Assembly: GCF_002211105.1 (NCBI RefSeq)
Contig: NZ_JPUA01000037.1
Coordinates: 270,669-334,668, forward strand
Origin: Halomonas campaniensis
Lineage (GTDB): Bacteria > Pseudomonadota > Gammaproteobacteria > Pseudomonadales > Halomonadaceae
Direction of reading: 5' to 3'
DNA length: 64,000 nt
Shown: positions 56,116-63,371 of the stretch, piece by piece
Numbering within the stretch: position 1 is the first letter of the stretch
Layout of the letters: the number at the start of each line of letters is the position of its first letter
Translations under genes and position numbers: made by a program
The notes under the pieces: model-generated
What the model saw: the letters and a program-made list of their open reading frames with translations, nothing else
The model's database searches: none
What the model was told of the DNA's origin: nothing

Positions 56116-56817
56116 ATGCCGACCTCAATGCCAAAGCCAACACGACTACGTCACTCTTATATGGGTTTTATCAGTCTATACCCACTCCCGTTATTGGCAC
56201 TGGCGATCATCAGCCTCCTTATCCCTACCGCTAATGCCGCACAAATAACCGTTAGCACTGCTGATGGTCAGCCGCTTGAGGATGCAGTCGTTGAGGTTTA
56301 CTACGATTCGGCGGCGGGCAATCCTCCTCAGGAAGAGAACATCTATCAGCGGGATGCTGCCTTTCACCCCAAGGTACTGGCCGTACCGACCGGCAGCTAT
56401 GTGGCATTTCCCAACCAAGACACCACTCGCCACCACGTCTACTCCTTTTCACCGGCCAAAACCTTTGATTTAAACCTCTATTTGCAAGAAACGCCGCCAC
56501 CGGTTCAATTCGACCAGGCCGGTGTTGTCGTCTTAGGGTGTAATATTCACGACCATATGCAGGCGTTTATTGTCGTCAGCGATGCCCCTTACGCGGCGAT
56601 AACGGGCGCTGAAGGCATGCTTTCCCTCCCCACGCTGCCCGCTGGTGAGCATCGTGTGCGGGTGTGGCACCCGCAACTTGATGACAGCCAGCAAGTGTGG
56701 TGGGAAGGCATCATTACCGATAATGACCAGTTGGAAGTCAGTTTAGAACTCAACGCACTGCCACCTCCAGTGCCAACGCTCTCCCCCCTCCAACAGCGCT
56801 TTAAAGATGCCACTTAA
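56116..56817 (+). CDS. Exported cupredoxin-like protein
   Basis: A 233-residue protein with a signal peptide ending near ANAA (about residue 40) and a domain often annotated as methylamine utilisation protein. A type-1 copper site is suggested: His in TTRHHVYSFS (about residue 98), then Cys, His and Met in VVLGCNIHDHMQAFIV (about 138-153). The C-terminal part (about 160-205) is a small carboxypeptidase-regulatory-like beta domain. Its role may be periplasmic electron transfer or copper sensing. The first ATG is used; later ATGs at 56128 and 56161 are possible. The EAL gene follows after 50 nt. Confidence 0.8.
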   Translation: MPTSMPKPTRLRHSYMGFISLYPLPLLALAIISLLIPTANAAQITVSTADGQPLEDAVVEVYYDSAAGNPPQEENIYQRDAAFHPKVLAVPTGSYVAFPNQDTTRHHVYSFSPAKTFDLNLYLQETPPPVQFDQAGVVVLGCNIHDHMQAFIVVSDAPYAAITGAEGMLSLPTLPAGEHRVRVWHPQLDDSQQVWWEGIITDNDQLEVSLELNALPPPVPTLSPLQQRFKDAT

Positions 56818-56867
56818 GCCCTTACCCGCATTCAAGAGATGGCGATCAGCCACTTAGTGAGGTTGCT

Positions 56868-59237
56868 ATGCGTTTTAGAACGCGCCTGATGCTCGTACTG
56901 CTGACCGTGGTGATTGTCTCGCAACTCGCCACCGGAGTGGCATTCCTTCGCGCGACCCAAAACGATGTCATTGCCAAAGGATCCCAACGTTTAGAAGTGG
57001 GGGCCAATGTATTAGCACAGTTGCTGGATACGCGCGGTGAACAGTTAACCAATAACGTTGCTATTCTCGCCGATGACTTTGGTTTTAAAAGCGCCGTTTC
57101 CACCCAGGATACCGAGACGCTCTACTCCGTGCTGGCCAACCATGGTGATCGAGCCAAGGCAGATATCGTGTTACTCAGCGGTCTGGATGGGCATATCCTG
57201 GCGAGCAGCCATCATCCACAAAATAGCCCGATGCCTTTCCCGCAGCTCTTCGACCGGGCTCGCCAAGAGGGCCAAGCTGTTAGCGTCGTCATCGCAGAGG
57301 GTCAGCCTTATGAATTCGCCCTGCTCCCGGTGCGCGCCCCCAACCTGATTGGCTGGGTTGGAATGGGTTTTTTAATCAATGAAGCAGTGACGGAAGAGAT
57401 TAATGCGTTAACCGGGTTGGACATTAGCGTGGTTAACTATGGCGATAACGGCGAGATCAGCTACCTAGCCAGCTCTCACCCTGGGCAATTGGCTCTGGAG
57501 TTAATGAGCGAACGTGGTGACGAGTTAATCGAAGGCGAGTATGCCCTACAAAGCCAGATGACGCCGGATGCAGAATATCTAACCTACGCGAGCCAGCTCT
57601 ATTCAGACGACGCCAACCATACCTATGCGCTGTTACAACTCTCACGCAACGAGCTGCTTGGCGCATACCGCTCATTGCAATGGCAACTGCTGGGCATCAT
57701 CGCCCTGATTCTACTGTTTACCGTGCTCATTGCCATGTGGAGCGCGCGCAGCATGAGCAAGCCGTTAATGGAGCTGGCCCAGGCGGCTCAGCGCATTGGG
57801 CGCGGCGAGCGCTTCACTGAGCTGCCGGTCGGTACTGAGCGGAGCGAAACCGGACTGTTGGCATCGACCCTGCTTGCCATGCAGGAGGGCATCGCTCAGC
57901 GCGAAGCGACACTGCATCACCAATCTCGCCACGATTTACTCACTGACCTGCCCAATCGAATGAGTGCTCAAGAAGATATTAGCCTTTTAATCAAACGCGG
58001 TGAGCCGTTTACCCTTCTGCGCCTGGCAATTAACAACTTTCGCGACATTAACGACACCTTCGGCTATGCGCTGGGGGATCACGTGCTGGTCACCCTGGCC
58101 AAGCGCTTGCAGCACTTTGATGGCTCGGAGAGCACGGCCTACCGGCTTGACGGTGACGAGCTGCTACTGGTCGTCAAGCAGTCGAGAAGCGACTTTGCCT
58201 GGCGTACCCGACTGTTCACTACGCTGCATCACCCTATCGATCTTGATAAATCACCCATCACACCCTCACTTTCAGCAGGGGAAACCAACTACCCCGACCA
58301 TGGCGACAGCCCACAACTATTGCTGCGGCGATCCGATATAGCACTGGATATGGCGCGACGTCACCGGCACCCTCATCAACGCTATCTGGAGGGGCAGGAT
58401 GAGCACCATTTGCGCCAGCTCACCCTGATTCGCGATCTACAGGATGCGGTGGGCAACGGTGAACTGTGGATGGCCTACCAGCCCAAAGTAGACACCCGTA
58501 ATGGCCGCGTAGAGCAGTGCGAAGCGTTGATGCGCTGGCGTCACCCGTCGTTAGGATTTGTGCCCCCCGATGAGTTTATTAGCTTGGCCGAGCGCTCGGG
58601 AAGTATCGGCATGCTTAGCCACTGGATGTTAGCCAATGTCTGCGCTCAATTGCATGCCTGGCAGCAGCGTGGCTATCACTTATCGGTAGCGGTTAATCTA
58701 TCCGCCAGTGATGTGGTGGATCGCCAATTGGCGACTTATTTGGCCAGTTTACTTGAACGCTATCGCCTTGCCCCTGCCCGCCTGAGTATCGAAGTCACTG
58801 AAAGTGCCGTTATGCAGGACGTTGATGCCGCTATGTCCACGTTGATGGCGCTCAACCAACTGGGGCTACGTATCGCAATCGATGACTACGGCACCGGCTA
58901 CTCCTCTTTGGCGCAAATCAAACGACTACCCGTGGATGAGCTCAAGATTGATAAGTCTTTCGTGTTGGCCATCGACTCGCAAAAAGATGACTTAACCATC
59001 GTCAGCTCGACTATCGAAATGGGCCATAGCTTAGGGCTGCGTTTAGTGGCCGAAGGTGTTGAGAATCGCGCCAGCGCCGAGCTGTTAAGCAAGCTTGGCT
59101 GTGACTATTTACAAGGGTATTGGGTTGCTAAACCCATGCCCGCGGATGAGCTCCCTGCATGGTTGGATAACTTTACCCCACTGTCACTTCCCCACCCGAT
59201 GTCTACCATACTCAAGACGCTCCAGAGAAAGCCATGA
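56868..59237 (+). CDS. Membrane c-di-GMP phosphodiesterase with degenerate GGDEF domain
   Basis: A 789-residue protein: transmembrane helix (about residues 7-29), a periplasmic Cache-like domain (about 30-265), a second helix (about 270-292), HAMP (about 293-345), GGDEF (about 360-500) and EAL (about 520-770). The GGDEF loop reads RLDGDEL (about 426), which departs from GGDEF and suggests no cyclase activity. The EAL domain is intact: CEALMRW (about 550) and DDYGTGYSSLAQIKRLP (about 670). The likely role is to degrade c-di-GMP in response to a periplasmic signal, with GGDEF as a GTP sensor. The stop overlaps the next start (ATGA). Confidence 0.92.
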   Translation: MRFRTRLMLVLLTVVIVSQLATGVAFLRATQNDVIAKGSQRLEVGANVLAQLLDTRGEQLTNNVAILADDFGFKSAVSTQDTETLYSVLANHGDRAKADIVLLSGLDGHILASSHHPQNSPMPFPQLFDRARQEGQAVSVVIAEGQPYEFALLPVRAPNLIGWVGMGFLINEAVTEEINALTGLDISVVNYGDNGEISYLASSHPGQLALELMSERGDELIEGEYALQSQMTPDAEYLTYASQLYSDDANHTYALLQLSRNELLGAYRSLQWQLLGIIALILLFTVLIAMWSARSMSKPLMELAQAAQRIGRGERFTELPVGTERSETGLLASTLLAMQEGIAQREATLHHQSRHDLLTDLPNRMSAQEDISLLIKRGEPFTLLRLAINNFRDINDTFGYALGDHVLVTLAKRLQHFDGSESTAYRLDGDELLLVVKQSRSDFAWRTRLFTTLHHPIDLDKSPITPSLSAGETNYPDHGDSPQLLLRRSDIALDMARRHRHPHQRYLEGQDEHHLRQLTLIRDLQDAVGNGELWMAYQPKVDTRNGRVEQCEALMRWRHPSLGFVPPDEFISLAERSGSIGMLSHWMLANVCAQLHAWQQRGYHLSVAVNLSASDVVDRQLATYLASLLERYRLAPARLSIEVTESAVMQDVDAAMSTLMALNQLGLRIAIDDYGTGYSSLAQIKRLPVDELKIDKSFVLAIDSQKDDLTIVSSTIEMGHSLGLRLVAEGVENRASAELLSKLGCDYLQGYWVAKPMPADELPAWLDNFTPLSLPHPMSTILKTLQRKP

Positions 59238-60124
59238 GGGTATTTCAATCTATGTTTTCACCGCCCCACTCAACCTCTCGGCACTCCTTCTCTGGTTGTC
59301 TTGCGTCCTGCTTAGCGGTCTGTTTAGCGTTTGCAGCCACTCCCTCCTCTGCAGGAAGCCGTATTTTAGGTACGGGTGGCGTAAGTGCTATTGAAGGAGC
59401 TGCTGGCGGTGGTTTATCACCTTGGGCCGTGCTTTCCAGCACCGCAAGCGATCAGGAAATAGGCGCCACTGCCGCCGCTACGCGTGCGTGGGTAGACGAC
59501 TATCGATTGACGGTGACCGGCGCCAGTCTGAATGTTTATGATCGTGTTGAAGTCTCCGTGGCCCGTCAAACCCTTGATTTAGAAACCCTGGGAGGCGAAC
59601 TAGGCCAGGATATTTATGGCGCGAAAGTACGCTTACTCGGCGATGTGCTCTATCACCCTTGGGGCATTTGGAGCTTTGGGGTGCAACATAAGCGACTGGT
59701 TGATGGCACTATTCCCACCGCCCTGGGCGCCGATGAAACAAGCGGCACCGACGTGTATCTGAGCGGCAGCAAGCTGCTATTTAGTGCGGTTGCTGGGCGC
59801 AATGTGCTGCTCAACGCGACCCTGCGTAATACCGATGCCAACCAGGGCGGTTTACTTGGTTTTGGCGGTGACCAGGGGGGGCGCTCGTGGGTGGCCGAGG
59901 GGAGCGTGGGCGTCTTTATTACCCCGCAATGGATTGTTGGCGCCGAGTATCGCCAGAAACCCGATAACCTAAGCGTTGCCGAAGAGGATGATTGGCAAAG
60001 CCTCTATACTGCCTACTTCTTCAATAAGCACTTATCACTCACGGGCGCATGGTTGGATTTAGGCGATATTGCCGGCCTACCCTCCCAACGCGGCGGCTAT
60101 CTTTCACTTCAGGCAGCTTTTTAA
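59234..60124 (+). CDS. DUF3034 family exported beta-barrel-like protein
   Basis: A 296-residue protein with a long N-terminal signal peptide (about residues 1-40, SSAGSRIL at the cleavage zone). The mature part begins with the DUF3034 hallmark TGGVSAIEGAAGGGLSPWA and continues in alternating beta strands (LTVTGASLNVYDRVEVSVAR, TDVYLSGSKLLF) to a final LSLQAAF ending in Phe, as an outer-membrane barrel would. The function of the family is unknown. It is translationally coupled to the EAL gene (ATGA) and lies ten bases before the globin gene. Confidence 0.85.
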   Translation: MRVFQSMFSPPHSTSRHSFSGCLASCLAVCLAFAATPSSAGSRILGTGGVSAIEGAAGGGLSPWAVLSSTASDQEIGATAAATRAWVDDYRLTVTGASLNVYDRVEVSVARQTLDLETLGGELGQDIYGAKVRLLGDVLYHPWGIWSFGVQHKRLVDGTIPTALGADETSGTDVYLSGSKLLFSAVAGRNVLLNATLRNTDANQGGLLGFGGDQGGRSWVAEGSVGVFITPQWIVGAEYRQKPDNLSVAEEDDWQSLYTAYFFNKHLSLTGAWLDLGDIAGLPSQRGGYLSLQAAF

Positions 60125-60134
60125 GCGGGGCGCA

Positions 60135-60614
60135 ATGATCTATCCACGCACACGCAAACACTCTCCCACACGCCGCTGTTTAATAGCGCTTACCTTTATA
60201 GCGGTAGCGTTTTCGCTCCCAGGCTGCGCGTATCAATCAGCAACTCAATCAACAAATACAACACTCTATGAACGCCTGGGCGGGAAAACAACGATTGATG
60301 CGGTAGTGGAGAACCTGTTATACCGAATTGCCGATGATCCCGAAGTAGTGGTGTTTTTTGCTAACACGAATATCGATCTATTTGCCGAATCCCTGGCCAG
60401 CCAGCTATGCGATGTAAGCGACGGCCCCTGCCGTTATGAAGGCCCGCCGATGGATCGCGCGCATCAACATATGGGGCTGACAGATGTGCATTTTAATCGT
60501 GTCGTTGAATACCTTGATGCCGCAATGCAGGCAGAAGATATTCCCCTGGGCGCACGGAATGAGCTGCTGGGCAGGCTTGCCCCAATGTACACAGACATTA
60601 TGCGTCTTCAGTAA
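60135..60614 (+). CDS. Lipid-anchored group I truncated haemoglobin
   Basis: A 159-residue protein with a lipoprotein signal (lipobox LPGC, residues 28-31) and a 2/2 globin domain (about 45-159). The globin pattern is YERLGGKTTIDAVVENLLYRI with Tyr63 at the B10 position, FFANTNI at E, and the proximal-His segment DRAHQHMGL (His110). Secreted, lipid-anchored globins are uncommon; the usual trHbN lies in the cytoplasm. It may bind O2 or NO in the periplasm. It is the last gene of the cluster and its 3' end overlaps the convergent GGDEF gene by 17 bases. Confidence 0.87.
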   Translation: MIYPRTRKHSPTRRCLIALTFIAVAFSLPGCAYQSATQSTNTTLYERLGGKTTIDAVVENLLYRIADDPEVVVFFANTNIDLFAESLASQLCDVSDGPCRYEGPPMDRAHQHMGLTDVHFNRVVEYLDAAMQAEDIPLGARNELLGRLAPMYTDIMRLQ

Positions 60615-61743
60615 CCTGCCAGCCGTCACGGCCCATCGTTTTTACCTGGTAGAGTGCTTTGTCTGCCGCTTCATAAGCGTAGGGAAACGTTGCTTCATCG
60701 GCCACAAAACAACTGCCACCCACGCTTAAGGTAACGCCTTTTTTATCCGGATGGGCAGGGTGTGGAAAGTCAGCTTCCCGCAACCCCTCCATTAACTGAT
60801 GGCAGTAGCGTTTAAGCGTGGCTACGTCTGGGCAGTCGAGTAGTGCCGCGAACTCATCGCCTCCCAAGCGGTAGAGCTTCGCCTCCTCAAGCGTTTCACC
60901 AATCAGTGTCGCCAACTGGCGCAGCAGGGTATCGCCTTGAGGATGCCCACAGGCATCGTTGTACTGTTTAAAAAAGTCGATATCGACCAGAATCAGTCCA
61001 AGTGTTTGGTGCTGCTTCGCCAACACATCTTGGTGCAACGCGCTGCGGTTGCCGATCCCGGTGAGCGGGTCGCGCATGGCGCGCTGCATCCACTCAAAAG
61101 TCTCTTGGGTGGCACGATCAGCGCGCCGCAACTGGCGTTCGTGAAGCCACCAAAACACCAACCCCATCACAAAGATTAATAAGCTGGAGTAAGTCAGCAC
61201 CTGACTATGCTGGCGCGTACTTTCTGAAAAATCATTAATCGCCGCGCCCCGGCGATCAAGCTGATCCATCTCAATATGGGTCAGGCACTGAATAGGCGCA
61301 AACAACATCGACACTGCAGCGAAACGATCAATGTTCCGTGCCGCTAACTGAACCCCTAACCGATCTAAATCCGCCAAGCTAGACTCGGCACAAGCATACT
61401 CACGTCGATAGATGTGCATATCGGCTAAACCATAGGCCAACTCAATGTCCAGGAGTGCAGCATCCAGCGCATCTTGCTCGGCCTGATCGCCCAATAATTC
61501 GGCTTGAGCATCTTGCAAAAAGACCCGTGCCCGGGTTGAAAGCTGTTGACCGGTAAGGTTCCCCGTTTGACTGAAGTAAGCCTGTATTTCGGGGTAGACC
61601 CAGCGCGATTCATAAACCATTAGCACCATAAGCGCCAAAAAGCTCATCAAGCTCAACGACAACCATGTAACGTAGCGATGTTGACGCGCAAGCGCACGGG
61701 GCTGCATTGACGGCTGATCAGTAGGCTTGGGTTTGGATGTCAC
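60598..61743 (-). CDS. Membrane diguanylate cyclase
   Basis: A 381-residue protein with a transmembrane helix (about residues 25-47), a periplasmic region (about 48-180) holding two Cys, a second helix (about 183-205) and a C-terminal GGDEF domain with an intact RLGGDEF (about 290-296). It should make c-di-GMP in response to a periplasmic signal. The frame extends to 61779, but the GTG at 61743 is preferred: it overlaps the upstream stop as GTGA, with GAGGCGAGG close by. It is coupled to the SUOX-fold gene and convergent with the globin gene. Confidence 0.88.
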   Translation of the reverse strand: MTSKPKPTDQPSMQPRALARQHRYVTWLSLSLMSFLALMVLMVYESRWVYPEIQAYFSQTGNLTGQQLSTRARVFLQDAQAELLGDQAEQDALDAALLDIELAYGLADMHIYRREYACAESSLADLDRLGVQLAARNIDRFAAVSMLFAPIQCLTHIEMDQLDRRGAAINDFSESTRQHSQVLTYSSLLIFVMGLVFWWLHERQLRRADRATQETFEWMQRAMRDPLTGIGNRSALHQDVLAKQHQTLGLILVDIDFFKQYNDACGHPQGDTLLRQLATLIGETLEEAKLYRLGGDEFAALLDCPDVATLKRYCHQLMEGLREADFPHPAHPDKKGVTLSVGGSCFVADEATFPYAYEAADKALYQVKTMGRDGWQVTEDA

Positions 61744-62246
61744 CACCTCGCCTCTATACTGCGGATCATCCAGATCCAATCGTTAAAATCACGCAGGTTC
61801 TCAACATCGCGATTATCGTTAGTATAATCTCGCTCAACGAGCCGAGCTGGGCCGCGTGTGCGAATGGTTAGCGGATCCCCCTCTTCCGCAGTAATCAAGT
61901 ACCAGCTGGGGTCATCCCACCCCTCAAGCGTCACTTCATAGTCATCCCAGGCAGTAAAGTGAAGTGCCGGGGGGACTTCACCAAACTGTTCAATCAGAAA
62001 GGTGCGAAACGCCAGGCCCTGCATCTCCACATCGCGCCCTTGATAGGGATCGTAGAGCGTAAACGTCTCGTCAGACATGGCACGCAAATCACTTAGCGCG
62101 ACCTTTTGAGTGACATCGCCATTGATTATACTTAATGCTTGGGCGAAAGCAGCCGTAGGGAGCATGATGCCCACGACCATTAACACGCTCGCTAACTGAT
62201 CACGTGCACGACCCCATGGGCTGCGGTGTAAAGCAACTGCGTTCAT
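61740..62246 (-). CDS. Exported molybdopterin-oxidoreductase-fold protein without cysteine
   Basis: A 168-residue protein with a signal peptide ending near AFAQ (about residue 35) and a domain like the sulfite-oxidase molybdopterin-binding family (LSDLRAMSDETFTLYDPYQGRDVEMQGLAFRTFLIEQFG, about 57-95). The mature protein has no cysteine, so the residue that ligates molybdenum in SUOX-type enzymes is missing. It may bind a ligand for the cyclase rather than catalyse. ATG 62246 has AGGAAG seven bases upstream. The stop overlaps the GGDEF start, which suggests the two products act together. Confidence 0.8.
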   Translation of the reverse strand: MNAVALHRSPWGRARDQLASVLMVVGIMLPTAAFAQALSIINGDVTQKVALSDLRAMSDETFTLYDPYQGRDVEMQGLAFRTFLIEQFGEVPPALHFTAWDDYEVTLEGWDDPSWYLITAEEGDPLTIRTRGPARLVERDYTNDNRDVENLRDFNDWIWMIRSIEARW

Positions 62247-62320
62247 GGCATAGCTTCCTGGTGTGTTCACTCTTTTAAATAATTTTACCAAGAACTCTAC
62301 CAGAGCACGCCTTGTATTGC

Positions 62321-62340
62321 TCCTTAACGCACGTTAAGGA
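62321..62340. promoter_or_regulatory. 20-bp perfect dyad upstream of the SUOX-fold/GGDEF genes
   Basis: TCCTTAACG-CA-CGTTAAGGA is a perfect inverted repeat 75 nt before the start of the minus-strand pair. A two-base loop is too small for an RNA hairpin, so an operator for a dimeric regulator is more likely. No family is assigned. Confidence 0.5.
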
Positions 62341-62367
62341 ATTTCAACTTATCAGCACATTTCAGGC

Positions 62368-62396
62368 AAAAAAAAGCCAGCCCAAGGTGGGCTGGC
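62368..62396 (-). terminator. Terminator of the CcoM-like gene
   Basis: On the minus strand GCCAGCCCA (62388-62396), loop CCT, TGGGCTGGC (62376-62384), followed by an eight-base T-run (62368-62375). It shows that a minus-strand transcript ends here. Confidence 0.92.
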
Positions 62397-62473
62397 AACA
62401 GGAGGCTTACTAGGCTGGTAAAACTAAGCCAGCAAACCCCCTCCCCTGACAAGGTTTACATGAACTGGGAAAG

Positions 62474-62596
62474 CTACTTCTTGCGATCATTTTTACGTAG
62501 ATGATCGCGAATCACGAAGCCCACCCAACCCACCATAAATGCGATTACTAACGCGACGGTGGCTAAACCAAAGATAATTGTGTTATCCCAATACAT
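62474..62596 (-). CDS. ccoM: CcoM-like small subunit of cbb3 cytochrome oxidase
   Basis: A 40-codon frame from an ATG with a perfect GGAGG at the right distance to TAG. The product has a short MYWDN start, one hydrophobic helix (about residues 7-28, with GLATV and VIAFMVGW) and a basic C-terminus (RDHLRKNDRKK). This matches the pattern I recall for CcoM, the roughly 37-residue single-helix subunit of pseudomonad cbb3 oxidase (MFFDN start, helix, basic end). A terminator follows at 62368-62396, and FNR-type boxes precede it, as expected for a gene used at low oxygen. Family assignment is from memory of the sequence pattern. Confidence 0.72.
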   Translation of the reverse strand: MYWDNTIIFGLATVALVIAFMVGWVGFVIRDHLRKNDRKK

Positions 62597-62627
62597 GGTG
62601 AATCCTCCCGCCGTGATGTATGCGTTC

Positions 62628-62669
62628 ATACTAGTCACTCAATGGCGGAAGAATGCTGACCTGGGTCAA
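62628..62669 (-). promoter_or_regulatory. Class II FNR/ANR-type promoter of the CcoM-like gene
   Basis: On the minus strand TTGAC-CCAG-GTCAG (62656-62669) differs little from TTGAT-N4-ATCAA. Its centre is 29.5 nt before the first base of TAGTAT (62628-62633), which puts the box at -41.5 and the start at about 62621. This is the geometry of a class II FNR promoter. The leader would be about 25 nt. Confidence 0.65.
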
Positions 62670-62705
62670 GTTACGGAAGGCGGGGGTAAGCGGTTAAACA
62701 GGAAA

Positions 62706-62719
62706 TTGATACCGATCAA
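62706..62719 (-). promoter_or_regulatory. Perfect FNR/ANR box upstream
   Basis: TTGAT-ACCG-ATCAA matches the FNR/ANR consensus exactly. Its centre is 50 nt upstream of the proximal box. It lies just after the end of the FKBP gene, so it serves the CcoM-like gene. Confidence 0.75.
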
Positions 62720-62738
62720 TTTTTGGGCGTGATGAGCG

Positions 62739-63257
62739 CTACAACACCTTGCGGTCTTCAACTTTGCTGTGCTCGGTGCCTGGCGGTAACGGGTGACCTT
62801 TGGCTAATTCTGCACGGGTAGCTTCGCGCACGTCTAAAATGGTCACTTTATAGTTCAGCGTACGCCCGGCCAGGGGGTGGTTGGTATCTACGGTGACGCG
62901 GTCGCCATCGACTTCGAGTACCGTGACAATTTGCGGCCCGGCTTCACCTTCGGTTTGAAAGCGGCTGCCCGGCTCCAACTCAGCGTTACCAAAAGAACCG
63001 CGGCTGACTTCTTGCACTAGGGCTTCGTTGCGCACACCATAGGCATCCGCGGGCATTAGTTGAACACTTAACTCGGCCCCAGCCGTTTGGCCTGCTAAGG
63101 CACTCTCTAGCCCTGGCACGATATTGTCGTGACCATGCAAGTACTCTAGCGGCTTATTGCGCGCCTGGGAGTCGTCCAATACCTGCTTGCTGCCATCGTT
63201 GAGCACGTCGCTAAGAACATAGTGCAAGGTAACTACCTGATGCGCCGTAATCGACAT
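62739..63257 (-). CDS. FKBP-type peptidyl-prolyl isomerase, SlyD/FkpB-like
   Basis: A 172-residue FKBP with an inserted-flap domain. The start TLHYVLSDVLNDGSKQVLDDS and the motif PLEYLHGHDNIVPGLESALAGQTAGAEL (about residues 45-72) are typical of SlyD and SlpA/FkpB. The His-rich, metal-binding tail of SlyD is absent, and the C-terminus is only about 20 residues beyond the fold. It catalyses cis-trans isomerisation of prolyl bonds and may act as a chaperone in the cytoplasm. The ATG at 63257 has AGGAG eight bases upstream. It diverges from ampG. Confidence 0.88.
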   Translation of the reverse strand: MSITAHQVVTLHYVLSDVLNDGSKQVLDDSQARNKPLEYLHGHDNIVPGLESALAGQTAGAELSVQLMPADAYGVRNEALVQEVSRGSFGNAELEPGSRFQTEGEAGPQIVTVLEVDGDRVTVDTNHPLAGRTLNYKVTILDVREATRAELAKGHPLPPGTEHSKVEDRKVL

Positions 63258-63371
63258 GGAAAACTCCTCTCCGGTAAGCTGTCGGTTTTGTGATAGAACT
63301 TTGTGATAGAAACACTGCTTCAGTTTATCACTTGGCCGTTGCCAGCGTCTTTCCACCAGGAGTAGCGTTTA

